In this document: positions 17,710 to 26,305 of the stretch, one piece after another
How positions within the stretch are numbered: position 1 is the first letter of the stretch
How the letters are laid out: the number at the start of each line of letters is the position of its first letter
DNA from: UQRS01 sp050946935
GTDB taxonomy: Bacteria > Bacillota > Clostridia > Oscillospirales > Acutalibacteraceae
Assembly: GCA_050946935.1 (NCBI GenBank)
Contig: JBMNVR010000009.1
Coordinates: forward strand, 1 to 64,000
DNA length: 64,000 bases
Reading direction: 5' to 3'
Position numbers and translations under genes: made by a program
The notes under the pieces: model-generated
What the model was told of the DNA's origin: nothing
Seen by the model: the letters and a program-made list of their open reading frames with translations, nothing else
The model's database searches: none

Positions 17710-19221
17710 TTATCCCTGATAACCCGGGTCATCCTGATGATGAGATTGCAGCGGCGCAACCTGCCGGCCGTGAAAATGCCGGTCGGTATAATTCTTTGTA
17801 ATCTTAATCACCACGGGAGAAAGAAGCAGTACGCCGACCAGGTTGGGCAGCGCCATCAAGCCGTTGAAGGTATCCGACAGATCCCACACCAACTGTACGC
17901 TCGACACTGCGCCGACAATGACCACCAGGGTGAAAACAATCTTATAAATCCGAACGGCCAGCAGACTATCCTTGAACAGATATTGCACCGCCCGGGTGCC
18001 GTAAATCGACCACCCCAAAATGGTAGAAAACGCGAACAGCAAAATCCCGAAGGTAATCACATAGCCGCCGACCGGGCCGAGGACGCTTTCAAAAGCATAG
18101 GACGTAATGCTGACCCCCTCCAGTCCCTGCCGGTGCGCGCCGGTTGTCAGCACGGCCAGCGCCGTGACGGTGCAGACGACAATGGTATCGAAAAACACTT
18201 CAAAAATTCCCCAGATTCCCTGTATAACCGGCTCCTTGACATCCGAGTTGGAATGCACCATAACCGAGGATCCAAGCCCCGCCTCGTTTGAGAAAACGCC
18301 GCGAGCCACACCGTACCGGATGGCCTGCGCGATTACATATCCCATGATGCCGGCGCCGGCGCTCTTAAAGCTGAACGCCTGGGAAAAAATCTCTCCAAAC
18401 GCGGCGGGAATCTGTTTGGCGTTGCACAAGATAACAATCAGCGCGCCGATGATATAGAATCCGGCCATAAAGGGCACCAGCTTCTCGGTCACGGAGGCGA
18501 TGCGCTTGATTCCGCCAAGGATAACGACGCCGACAATGATAGCGATCAGCACACCGATAATGAAGCCGGGCGTCATGGCGGCCAGCTCAGCCGCCTTTTC
18601 CGCCGAAAGGCCAAGGGAAGTGAAAAGCCCCTCGAACGCATGGCCACTGGTGTGGAAGGTGTTCTGAATCGAGGTGGAGATGCCGTTGATCTGGGCAATA
18701 TTGCCGATGCCAAAGGAGGCGATCAGGCAGAAAACCGAAAACAGTACGGCCATCCACTTCCAGCCGAGTCCCTTTTCAATATAAATCATCGGGCCGCCGA
18801 TATACTCGCCCTTCCGGTTCTTTTTGCGATAAAAGATGCCCAATACATTTTCGGCATAATTGGTCATCATGCCAAAAAAGGCCGAGAACCACATCCAAAA
18901 CACCGCACCCGCGCCGCCGGCCGTGATGGCCGTCGCCACGCCGACAATATTTCCGGTGCCGATCGTAGCTGCCAGCGCAGTCGCCAGCGCCTGGAACTGG
19001 GAAATATTTCTCGTGTCCTCGGTCTTGACTACCTTTTTGTCCCGGAAGATGGCCAGGATGGTTTTTTTCATCACATAACCAAAATGTGATACCTGAAAAA
19101 AACGGGTTCGCACCGTAAAATAAATCCCGACAAACAAAAGCAAGGCCAACATCGGCGGACCCCAGACCAGGCCGTTGATCTTTTCGTTTGCTTTGGCAAT
19201 CCATTCAAATATACCGCTCAC
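17710..19221 (-). CDS. Sodium:alanine/glycine symporter (AGCS family)
   Basis: 503 residues, the normal family length, with about ten membrane helices. Family signatures include NISQFQALATALAATIGTGNIVGVA near the N-terminus, GGPMIYIEKGLGWKW, and GVARGVFSNEAGLGSS in the middle. AGCS proteins (AlsT/DagA) import alanine or glycine with sodium across the cytoplasmic membrane. The gene is monocistronic: a long leader separates it from a possible promoter at 19376-19404 and a hairpin follows. No glycine-riboswitch pattern is recognisable in the leader. Confidence 0.92.
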   Translation of the reverse strand: MSGIFEWIAKANEKINGLVWGPPMLALLLFVGIYFTVRTRFFQVSHFGYVMKKTILAIFRDKKVVKTEDTRNISQFQALATALAATIGTGNIVGVATAITAGGAGAVFWMWFSAFFGMMTNYAENVLGIFYRKKNRKGEYIGGPMIYIEKGLGWKWMAVLFSVFCLIASFGIGNIAQINGISTSIQNTFHTSGHAFEGLFTSLGLSAEKAAELAAMTPGFIIGVLIAIIVGVVILGGIKRIASVTEKLVPFMAGFYIIGALIVILCNAKQIPAAFGEIFSQAFSFKSAGAGIMGYVIAQAIRYGVARGVFSNEAGLGSSVMVHSNSDVKEPVIQGIWGIFEVFFDTIVVCTVTALAVLTTGAHRQGLEGVSITSYAFESVLGPVGGYVITFGILLFAFSTILGWSIYGTRAVQYLFKDSLLAVRIYKIVFTLVVIVGAVSSVQLVWDLSDTFNGLMALPNLVGVLLLSPVVIKITKNYTDRHFHGRQVAPLQSHHQDDPGYQG

Positions 19222-19375
19222 AAAATTCCTCCCTTTATCTGAAAAACAAAAACGGCGGACAACATCCGGCCGACCCTGTTTTGCGCGCCGAAACCAGTCG
19301 CGCCGCGTTGCCCGCTACCCAATACATATGCGGCGTTATGGCAAAACACACCGCCGCCCGGGACAATACTTTAAA

Positions 19376-19404
19376 AGTTTACACGATCCACTTTGCAAAG
19401 TCAA
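19376..19404 (-). promoter_or_regulatory. Candidate promoter of the AGCS gene
   Basis: On the minus strand TTGACT (19404-19399), 17-base spacer, TAAACT (19381-19376), about 155 bases before the start codon. Confidence 0.4.
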
Positions 19405-19539
19405 TTCAAGAAAAACAACTTTGTTGTATATGAAATAAGCCATTGTCCGAAATTTGTATAATTTTACCGAATACAAACCAAGCCGCCACCCCCTCCTCGA
19501 AAAAAAGAAGGGGCGACGGCCTGTACTTACTGAATTCTG

Positions 19540-19945
19540 CAACCGGATCGGGGCGAGAGGACCGCCCTCTATAATATGCGTGCGCAAGCGCACAACGTCG
19601 GTCACCATGAGGTTTTCATCGGTATCCGGATATCCGACCTTCCGTGCATGGCCTCCGCACCGCCGCTGACGATCACAGCGCGCAGCCGCACCACATCCGT
19701 TACGGTAACCTTTTCATCCGCGCCCAGATTACCAAGGCAAGGCAGATCGTCGACCGTGATCGTACATGACGCGGTTTGAGAAGGGTCTGCATCCGATACA
19801 GCCGTGATAACCGCCGTTCTCTTTGCCGCAGCGGTCGCCCGGCCGTGATCAGCGCTGTCCTCCCCTCCTCCGACGCGGCGCAGAGGTTAAGGCAGAGCAA
19901 CCCGGCCAGCAGGATGGGAACAAGCTGCCTAAAAAACCGTTTCAT
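19540..19945 (-). pseudogene. Decayed small secreted dockerin protein
   Basis: On the minus strand ATG 19945 opens a good signal peptide (MKRFFRQLVPILLAGLLCLN). The message then continues only if the frame is changed twice. After a slip near the G-rich run around 19862 the frame reads AAKRTAVITAVSDADPSQTA and a first dockerin repeat (NLGADEKVTVTDVVRLRAVI). A second slip near 19640 leads to a second repeat (YPDTDENLMVTDVVRLRTHI), after which no proper stop follows. The two repeats match the window's other dockerins (VTVSDVVELRK). The intact gene would have encoded a short protein of roughly 130 residues that is little more than a secreted dockerin. The rest of 19222-20027 holds only the symporter leader. 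Confidence 0.65.
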
Positions 19946-20027
19946 TCTTTCATATTCTTATCAGAACTTCCGATTATAGAAAGATGTTTGCCTCTTCCGC
20001 GTTTTTCCAGAGCGCGCGGCCAGCCCG

Positions 20028-21296
20028 TTACAGCCGTAGAAATCCCTGTTCAAGCATCGACTGCGCCGCGAGAAGCACACCGGCCGCGCCGCTGTCAAAG
20101 TTCAGCCCGCCCTGCATCCAGGCGGCATACGGCTCGCGCAGCGGCGCGTCGGCCGACAGTTCAATCGACGCGCCCAGCGTAAAGGCGCCCGCCGCCATAA
20201 TCACCTGAGAATCATAGCCGGGCATGTCCCACGGCTCGGGTGTGACGAAGGCATCGACCGGCGCCCCTTTCTGCATTCCCTGACAGAAAGCCACCAGCGC
20301 CTCCGGCGAACGTAAAATTACAGATTGTATAATATCTGCGCGCTTCTCATTACTGCTTGGCGTGACATCATACCCCAGCCGCTCAAACAGCGCGGCGGCA
20401 TAGACGGCGGTTTTGAGCGCCTCCCCAGTGACATGAGGGGCGTGGAAAAGGCCCATGTACAATTCCCGGCTGTGGCCGAGGGTCGCACCGACCTCCCGTC
20501 CCACACCAGGCGCGGTCAGACGGTAGGCGCATTTCTCCACAAGCGCCGAGCGGCCGGCAATGTATCCGCCGGTGGGCGCGATGCCGCCGCCGGGATTTTT
20601 GATCAGCGATCCGACGATCAGATCTGCCCCGACCTCGCACGGCTCGGTCTTCTCGACAAACTCGCCGTAGCAGTTGTCCACCATCACCACCGTGTCGGGA
20701 GAGACCTTCTTCACCGCGCGGCAGAGGGCGCCGATCTCTTCAACCGACAAACTCGGGCGCAGGCTGTAGCCCCGCGACCGCTGGATATACGCCAACTTGT
20801 AATGGTTTTCCGAAAGCCGCCGGGCAATTTCCCGGAGAGCCGGGCGGCCGTCCTTCTGCAGCGCGGCCTCGTCATACGTCACGCCGAAGTCGGCCAGCGA
20901 GCCATCCGAGGGCCGGTCGATACCCAACACCCCGATCAGGGTGTCGTAGGGCCGCCCGGTCAGCGCCAGCATTCGGTCTCCCGGCCGCAGCAGGCCAAAA
21001 AGGGCGACAGTCAGCGCGTGTGTGCCCGAGACGAAATTGTGCCGGATCAGACTGTCCTCCGCCCCCATGACGCGGGCGAAAACCCGCTCGAGTGTCTCCC
21101 GCCCGCGGTCACCGTACCCATAGCCGGTCGAGGCGGCAAAATGCGACTCACTCACCCCCTCAGCGATAAAGGCCGAGAGAACCTTGAGCTGGTTATGACG
21201 TGTAGTTTCCTCAATTTCCGTCAGCATGGGCGTGATCTGCGTCCGCGCCTCCCGGTCGAGCGCGCAGAGCGGCTCGGCTATGTTGAAAAAATCCAA
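20028..21296 (-). CDS. ynbB: Methionine gamma-lyase-family (YnbB) PLP enzyme
   Basis: 422 residues, full length for the YnbB/aluminium-resistance family of fold type I pyridoxal-phosphate enzymes. It has the N-terminal segment HFAASTGYGYGDRGRETLE, FVSGTHALTVALFG, VMVDNCYGEFVE with the cofactor-binding Asp, and the Schiff-base lysine K233 in GSLIKNPGGG. Members are predicted to cleave C-S bonds of methionine or cysteine conjugates, but the true substrate of this family is not firmly established. It lies 61 bases downstream of the murD-M42-M42-GNAT operon, behind a strong terminator, and so is probably transcribed separately. Confidence 0.9.
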   Translation of the reverse strand: MDFFNIAEPLCALDREARTQITPMLTEIEETTRHNQLKVLSAFIAEGVSESHFAASTGYGYGDRGRETLERVFARVMGAEDSLIRHNFVSGTHALTVALFGLLRPGDRMLALTGRPYDTLIGVLGIDRPSDGSLADFGVTYDEAALQKDGRPALREIARRLSENHYKLAYIQRSRGYSLRPSLSVEEIGALCRAVKKVSPDTVVMVDNCYGEFVEKTEPCEVGADLIVGSLIKNPGGGIAPTGGYIAGRSALVEKCAYRLTAPGVGREVGATLGHSRELYMGLFHAPHVTGEALKTAVYAAALFERLGYDVTPSSNEKRADIIQSVILRSPEALVAFCQGMQKGAPVDAFVTPEPWDMPGYDSQVIMAAGAFTLGASIELSADAPLREPYAAWMQGGLNFDSGAAGVLLAAQSMLEQGFLRL

Positions 21297-21335
21297 ACTG
21301 ATCTCTCCTGTTCTTTATATAGAGTCGCCCCGTGT

Positions 21336-21360
21336 AAAAAAACGGACGACCGTTTTTTTA
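21336..21360 (-). terminator. Terminator at the end of the murD operon
   Basis: Perfect stem AAAAAAACGG - ACGA - CCGTTTTTTT; the stop codon of the GNAT gene (21358-21360) overlaps its outer edge. Confidence 0.75.
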
Positions 21361-22101
21361 TTTTAGCTGGCCTGCCGCTGCCTCCCCAACCAAAGAGAAT
21401 CCCAACCGGGCGTAGAAGCCGGCCGTCTCTCCTCTTGACAAGGCAAACACCGGCCGACCGGCCGGCAGCCGGGTCATCAGCCTTCCGACCGCCCGGCGGC
21501 CGAAACCCTGCCCCCGTTCCTCCGGCAAAACGGCGACACCCGAAAGCAGTGTTCCCTGCGGCGCGAGGAAGGAAGCCTGCGCCGCTGCGGCCGGTTTCCC
21601 CGAAGCGTCCCGCAGCACCTCCGCCATCGCAGCGCCGTGACGGATCCGGTGACAGAGGTCGGGATACCACACCTCATACAAAGGCGGGGCGGTCGCTTCC
21701 CCTCCGCTTTGCAGCAAGGCATAGAGGACGGGATACTCCACCGGCGGGGACGGCGCAGGCACCCCGCCCGTCCCGGAATGGCGGAGGACAGCCAGCCGCT
21801 CGATCCCGGTGAGGGAAAACCGGCCGGACACCTCCCCCGGCAACAGGAGAGAGCGCCCGCCGGCGCTTTGCAAAAAGGCCGCCAGCTCCTCAAAATCCGC
21901 CTCATCAGCCGTGTCCAGCGTAAAATCCCCGTCGCAGGCCGAAAGCCAGGCGACCGCCTTCCCCGACGGGGAAAGCTGCCGCCAGAACAACGCGAACCGC
22001 GTGTCGGTACCGTAGGCCGACCGCAGGCCGCAGATCCGTACAGCAAAAGGATTTTCCCGCCAAACGGGAAAATCCTTTTCTTCACATATCAGCCGGATCA
22101 T
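21358..22101 (-). CDS. GNAT-family N-acetyltransferase
   Basis: 247 residues. The C-terminal third carries the acetyl-CoA binding core of GNAT enzymes: beta-strand LLSGVAVLPEERGQGFGRRAVGRL (motif V...RGQGFG) and GFYARLGFSLVGE. The N-terminal part is unassigned. The start overlaps the stop of the upstream M42 peptidase by 4 bases (ATGA), so translation is coupled. Substrate unknown; small-molecule or peptide acetylation is equally possible. It ends on a terminator and is the last gene of the operon. Confidence 0.85.
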   Translation of the reverse strand: MIRLICEEKDFPVWRENPFAVRICGLRSAYGTDTRFALFWRQLSPSGKAVAWLSACDGDFTLDTADEADFEELAAFLQSAGGRSLLLPGEVSGRFSLTGIERLAVLRHSGTGGVPAPSPPVEYPVLYALLQSGGEATAPPLYEVWYPDLCHRIRHGAAMAEVLRDASGKPAAAAQASFLAPQGTLLSGVAVLPEERGQGFGRRAVGRLMTRLPAGRPVFALSRGETAGFYARLGFSLVGEAAAGQLK

Positions 22102-23123
22102 CCGAGTGCTCCCGAGGCGATCTCCTCCGCCATGGCGCGCACCAGAGCGGCCGCCGCCTCCACATCCCGCAGGTCGGCGAGGCAGGAAGCCGAGTGGATA
22201 TACCGGCAGGGAACCGATACAGCCAGCGTCCGCACCCCCGTACGGGATTTGTGAATCGAGCCGGCATTGTTTCCGCCGGCGACTGCCGCCTTGGGCTGGC
22301 AGGGGATGCCCCGCTCGGCGGCCAGGGCAGCCGCGGCGTCGTAGTATCCCCTGTCGTACAGCGTCCCACCGTCCATGAAGGAGAGAACCGCCCCCGCCCC
22401 AAGGCGGCAGACCTGCCGTTCGGCCGGCGTTCCGGCAAAATCAGCGGCCGTCGTGGCCTCCACCACAACGGCGGCCTGCGGATCGACCGCGTAGGCGGCC
22501 GTCTGCGCCCCGCGCAGACCGACCTCCTCCTGCACCGAAAAAACAAAGGTCATATCGTATTCCAGCTCGGACAGCAGCAGCGTAAGCAAAATAGCGCAGC
22601 CGGCCCGGTCGTCGATGGCGCGCGCCTTGATCCGATGCTCCCCCAGCCGGACAAAGTCGCTGTCGAACACCGCCATATCCCCGACCGAAAGCAGCGCCTC
22701 AGCCTCCGCCTTGGAGCGCGCTCCGATGTCAATATGCATCCCGTCGATGGGAGGGAGCTTCTTCCGCTCCTCCGGCTGCATCAAATGCACCGGCTTTGCG
22801 CCGATCACTCCGACGACCGCCCCGTCAAAAACCACCCGCCGGCCCAGCAGGACTGAGGCGTCGATCCCCCCGACGGTAGAGAATTTCAGCAAGCCGCCCT
22901 CGGTAATATAGGTCACGATCAGCCCAACCTCATCCATATGCGCGTCGAGCATCAGCCGTACCTTCGGCCGCCTTTTCCCCTTTTTAAACACGATCAGGTT
23001 GCCGGCCGCGTCGACCCGCGTTTCAGCCGCCGGCCCGATCTGTTTAATCAGAAAATCGCGGAGGCTGTCCTCCCGCCCCGACGGAGCCTCAAACCGGCAG
23101 AGACGTTCCAGTATCCGGATCAT
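22098..23123 (-). CDS. M42-family metallo-aminopeptidase (first of two)
   Basis: 341 residues. M42 (glutamyl/deblocking aminopeptidase, cellulase M-like) signatures are all present: LDAHMDEVGLIV, ARAIDDRAGCAILL, VQEEVGLRGAQ with the catalytic Glu pair, VVEAT and a C-terminal YIHSASCLADLRDVEAA. Binds two metal ions and trims N-terminal residues from peptides in the cytoplasm, usually as a 12-mer. Both ends overlap neighbours by 4 bases. The second M42 gene directly upstream suggests a mixed complex or divided specificity, as inferred for other tandem M42 sets. Confidence 0.92.
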   Translation of the reverse strand: MIRILERLCRFEAPSGREDSLRDFLIKQIGPAAETRVDAAGNLIVFKKGKRRPKVRLMLDAHMDEVGLIVTYITEGGLLKFSTVGGIDASVLLGRRVVFDGAVVGVIGAKPVHLMQPEERKKLPPIDGMHIDIGARSKAEAEALLSVGDMAVFDSDFVRLGEHRIKARAIDDRAGCAILLTLLLSELEYDMTFVFSVQEEVGLRGAQTAAYAVDPQAAVVVEATTAADFAGTPAERQVCRLGAGAVLSFMDGGTLYDRGYYDAAAALAAERGIPCQPKAAVAGGNNAGSIHKSRTGVRTLAVSVPCRYIHSASCLADLRDVEAAAALVRAMAEEIASGALG

Positions 23124-24115
23124 GCGGCGCCGCCTCCTTTCGCATAAACAGCCAGCAGGCGGCCGACCGCCTCCACATCCGACAAAGCGACCACCTCGGC
23201 CGCCGTGTGCATATTCCGCAGCGGGATAGAGCAGAGGCCGCAGGGTACACCCGATTTTGATAAGGCAATGACGTCCGCGTTGGTGGAGGTTTTTCCTCCC
23301 ATCGCCTCCAACTGAACGGGGATACCGGCGTCAGCCGCCGCCCGCTTCAACCCGCGGGTGACCGCCGCCGACAGCACGGGAGAGACCCCGATCATCGGCC
23401 CGGCAAACAGCCGGCCGGTCTTTTCGGGCGGCAGGTCGGGACCGTCCCCGAAGCTAACGTCGACCGCGACCGCCTCATCCGGCGAGAGCGCAAAGGCCGC
23501 CGTCTGCGCGCCGAGGCAGCCCAACTCCTCCTGATCGCTGAACAAAAACTGCACGGTGCAGGCAAGGGTCTCCTCCGCCAGCAGGGCGGCCGCATGCAGC
23601 AGCGCGGCGCATCCGGCCCGGTTGTCGAGCGATTTTCCGGTCAGACAGCCGTTTTGCAGCTCGGCCGGCCGGCGGCGGAAGGTTACCCGGTCGCCGGGAG
23701 AAACCAGCTCTTCCAGTTTCTCCAGCCCGGTATCGATGACCATATCCGCAAGGTCGGGGAGGTTGTCCTCCCCCTTTTTCAGATGCGGCGGCAGGGTGGA
23801 GAACACACCCGGAAGCTCTTCTTTTCCGTGGACGACCACCTCGGCCGCCGGCAGGGTACGCAGGTCGATCCCGCCGGCCCCTGCCACCCTGACAAAGCCG
23901 CCCTGCACGCCGGTCACGACAAACCCGATCTCATCTGCGTGGGCATCAAAGAGGATGGTGCGCCCCCCCTCCCCTTTCAGGGTGGCGACGAGAGAGGCGC
24001 CCCGGCGCTCGACCATACAAGCCGGCGGCAGAGCGCGCTCAATCACCTCCAGCGCGCCGGTGAGCCCCCCCATCCCGTGGGCGGCGGATAGTTGCTTCAG
24101 CAGTTCCCTTTTCAC
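23120..24115 (-). CDS. M42-family metallo-aminopeptidase (second of two)
   Basis: 331 residues. Metal ligands can be seen in FDAHADEIGFVV, SLDNRAGCAALL, DQEELGCLGAQ, AVDVSFGDGPD and NMHTAAEVVALSDVEA. It is clearly diverged from the adjacent M42 paralogue. The GTG start at 24115 lies one base after the murD stop, with AAAGGAGCTG inside the end of murD as ribosome binding site, so the two genes are tightly coupled. Likely an intracellular aminopeptidase recycling peptides; a link to peptidoglycan peptide turnover is suggested only by the murD neighbour. Confidence 0.92.
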   Translation of the reverse strand: MKRELLKQLSAAHGMGGLTGALEVIERALPPACMVERRGASLVATLKGEGGRTILFDAHADEIGFVVTGVQGGFVRVAGAGGIDLRTLPAAEVVVHGKEELPGVFSTLPPHLKKGEDNLPDLADMVIDTGLEKLEELVSPGDRVTFRRRPAELQNGCLTGKSLDNRAGCAALLHAAALLAEETLACTVQFLFSDQEELGCLGAQTAAFALSPDEAVAVDVSFGDGPDLPPEKTGRLFAGPMIGVSPVLSAAVTRGLKRAAADAGIPVQLEAMGGKTSTNADVIALSKSGVPCGLCSIPLRNMHTAAEVVALSDVEAVGRLLAVYAKGGGAA

Positions 24116-24116
24116 G

Positions 24117-25499
24117 TTACAGCTCCTTTACAAGCGCCTTATAGCGGTTGCCCCGCACGGCAAAGTTCGGATAGGCGTCAAAGCTGGCGCAGGCAGGGCT
24201 TAGCGTGACGATGTCGCCCGGAGCCGCCTCCCCAGCCGCCAAGGCGACCGCCTCCTCTAAATTTTCTGCGTGCAAAATTTTTGGGGTTCCCTCGGCATAG
24301 CCCGGGTCGGCCTTAACCACTGCCTCAATCTTGCCGGCAGTCGGGCCGGTCAGAATCAGGGTTTTGACCTTCTCGACCACATAGGGGGCCATGGGGGCAA
24401 AGGGGATATGCTTATCATACCCGCCGGCCAGAAGAATCACCTTCTGGTTAAAGGCCTTGAGCCCCGCGATGGTCCGCGTCGGGCTGGTTGCGATCGAATC
24501 GTTGTAATATTTTACGCCGTCCTTCTCCCGGACGAACTCGATCCGGTGCTCGACGCCGGCGAACTCCCGCGCGACCTTACAGATCGCCTCGATCCCGACA
24601 TGACCCCAGACCGCCGCGATCGCCGCCAGGTAGTTGGCTACGTTGTGGTCCCCCAAAATCGCAATCTCATCCCGGTGGAGGACACGGGTCGTCTCCCCCC
24701 GGAAGGCGACGTAAAGCGCGCCGTCCTCCCCCAGCCAGGCGCCATTCTCCACCGGAGTGTTCAGGCTGAAATACAAAAGCTGACCCCGCACGTCAGGGGT
24801 AAAACTGCGGGTAATCTCATCGCTGTAATTGAGCACGGTGCGGGAAAAGGCGTTCTGATGCAGCAGAATATTCTTCTTGGCCGAGACATACTCGTCCATA
24901 TCCTTGTGTACGTCCAGATGGTTCGGGGCAACATTGGTAACCACCGCGACGTCGGCGCCCTTGCGCATCGAAATCAACTGGAAAGAGGACAGCTCGGCCA
25001 CGACAAAATCGTCCGGGCCGATCCGCTCCACCTCGGGCAGAAGGGGCTTGCCGATGTTCCCGCCGAGGAACACCCGCTTTCCCTCCGCCTCCAGCATACG
25101 CGCGATAAGGGTTGTTGTCGTCGTCTTGCCATCCGATCCGGTCACGGCAAAAATCGTCGCGGGGCAGAGGTCGAAAAACACCTCCATCTCCGACGTGACA
25201 GCCACGCCGCGCCGCCTGGCCTCACACAGCTCGGCCAGGTTGAAATTCATGCCGGGCGTGCGGAAAATCACATCGACATCCAGATCTTTTAAATAATCAG
25301 GGCCGAGATGCAGAACCGCCCCCGCCTCCTCCAGCAGATCGGCCGTCTCCCCCAACTGGGCACGGTCGCGCCGGTCGCAGGCGTAGACAGTCGCCCCGCC
25401 CTCCAGAAAGCGAAGGATAAGCGGGGTATTACTGACCCCGAGACCGCACATGGCGATCCGTTTTCCTTTCAACTGACCCATAAACTGCTGATAATTCAT
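24117..25499 (-). CDS. murD: UDP-N-acetylmuramoyl-L-alanine:D-glutamate ligase
   Basis: 460 residues. ATG 25499 is chosen because AAAGGATG precedes it at good spacing and the family N-terminus starts here; a longer frame exists upstream. Mur ligase features: an N-terminal UDP-binding fold (MCGLGVSN), the ATP-binding loop VTGSDGKTTTTTLI, VVAELSSFQL, VTNVAPNHLDVH, YYNDSIATSPTRTIAGL and LSPACASFD near the end. MurD adds D-glutamate to UDP-MurNAc-L-Ala in peptidoglycan synthesis. It stands outside a dcw cluster here, heading an operon with two M42 peptidases and a GNAT enzyme. Confidence 0.96.
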   Translation of the reverse strand: MNYQQFMGQLKGKRIAMCGLGVSNTPLILRFLEGGATVYACDRRDRAQLGETADLLEEAGAVLHLGPDYLKDLDVDVIFRTPGMNFNLAELCEARRRGVAVTSEMEVFFDLCPATIFAVTGSDGKTTTTTLIARMLEAEGKRVFLGGNIGKPLLPEVERIGPDDFVVAELSSFQLISMRKGADVAVVTNVAPNHLDVHKDMDEYVSAKKNILLHQNAFSRTVLNYSDEITRSFTPDVRGQLLYFSLNTPVENGAWLGEDGALYVAFRGETTRVLHRDEIAILGDHNVANYLAAIAAVWGHVGIEAICKVAREFAGVEHRIEFVREKDGVKYYNDSIATSPTRTIAGLKAFNQKVILLAGGYDKHIPFAPMAPYVVEKVKTLILTGPTAGKIEAVVKADPGYAEGTPKILHAENLEEAVALAAGEAAPGDIVTLSPACASFDAYPNFAVRGNRYKALVKEL

Positions 25500-25704
25500 A
25501 CAGGACCATCCTTTCGTAAAACCAAAGGCTGTTTTTCCGCCGGCCATGCCGACTGTGTTATGCCGCGAAACAGAAGAGGGCGCGGCCGATAGACGGCGGG
25601 CAAACGGCGCTTCAAGCCGGGCGGCAGAACGGGTATTTTATGTTTATTATACCATGCCGGATGGAAATATCAAGAAAAAGCGGCGTTCCGCTCCCGGGTT
25701 TTGT

Positions 25705-25733
25705 TTGCTTTTTTCCTCACCGGATGGTATAAT
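25705..25733 (+). promoter_or_regulatory. SigA promoter of rnpB
   Basis: -35 TTGCTT at 25705-25710, 17-base spacer, -10 TATAAT at 25728-25733; the mature RNase P RNA begins about 8 bases later. Confidence 0.75.
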
Positions 25734-25740
25734 GTTTTTC

Positions 25741-26081
25741 GCAACCGGGCCGGGCAGTTGCGGACGCGCTGTGCGTCTGAGGAAAGTCCGAGCATCACAG
25801 GGCGGGATAACGGCTAACGGCCGCCGAGGGTGACCTTAGGGAAAGTGCAACAGAGATATACCGCCGCGGCGGATTTCCTCCGCGGTAAGGGTGGAAAGGC
25901 GAGGTAAGAGCTCACCGGCATGCGGGAGACCGCATGGCCCTGCAAACCCTATCCGATGCAACACCGACCAAAGCGATACATCTGCCCGATGTGCTTTAAC
26001 GGGTGGCTGGAGCAGCGGGAGCAATCCCCTGCCAAGATAGATAACTGTCCACGACAGAACTCGGCTTACAGGCCCGGTTGC
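25741..26081 (+). ncRNA. rnpB: RNase P RNA
   Basis: Catalytic RNA of RNase P, which matures tRNA 5' ends. Universally conserved blocks are visible in order: GAGGAAAGTCCGAGC, CAGGG near 25799, ACAGAGATATACC, AAGGGTGGAAAGGCGAGGTAAGAGCTCACC, and the 3' ACAGAACTCGGCTTACAG. The 5' end GCAACCGGGCC pairs with 3' GGCCCGGTTGC to form helix P1, which sets the ends at 25741 and about 26081. Length about 341 bases, normal for the bacterial RNA. It has its own promoter and lies between murD (divergent) and glyS. Confidence 0.95.
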
Positions 26082-26166
26082 ACTGCAAACACAGATATTG
26101 CCGGCTGTGAAAGATCGGAACTGCGGCAGAGGAGCAAAAAAGTTTGGAATCCTGCCCGGTCATGCC

Positions 26167-26198
26167 TTGACAATGGCAGTTCGTTTCGTTACTATAAT
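26167..26198 (+). promoter_or_regulatory. Possible promoter of glyS
   Basis: TTGACA at 26167-26172 and TATAAT at 26193-26198, with a long 20-base spacer, so it may be weak or activator-dependent. No T-box element is recognised in 26082-26305, which otherwise holds nothing. Confidence 0.35.
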
Positions 26199-26305
26199 GT
26201 ATATTATAGATAGAAATCGCGGCCGATATACAGATATGCGCCGCCCAACCCCGTTCAGACTGAACGGAACAAATATCAATTCGGTCACTGTGGAGGAATA
26301 CGGGA

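Noticed and set aside
19222..19400. Glycine riboswitch before the AGCS symporter
   Set aside because: The leader is long and structured, but I could not find the tandem aptamer core of a glycine riboswitch.
20325..21812. 495-codon plus-strand frame
   Set aside because: Antisense to the YnbB-family gene and the GNAT gene; rich in Arg/Pro with no domain pattern.
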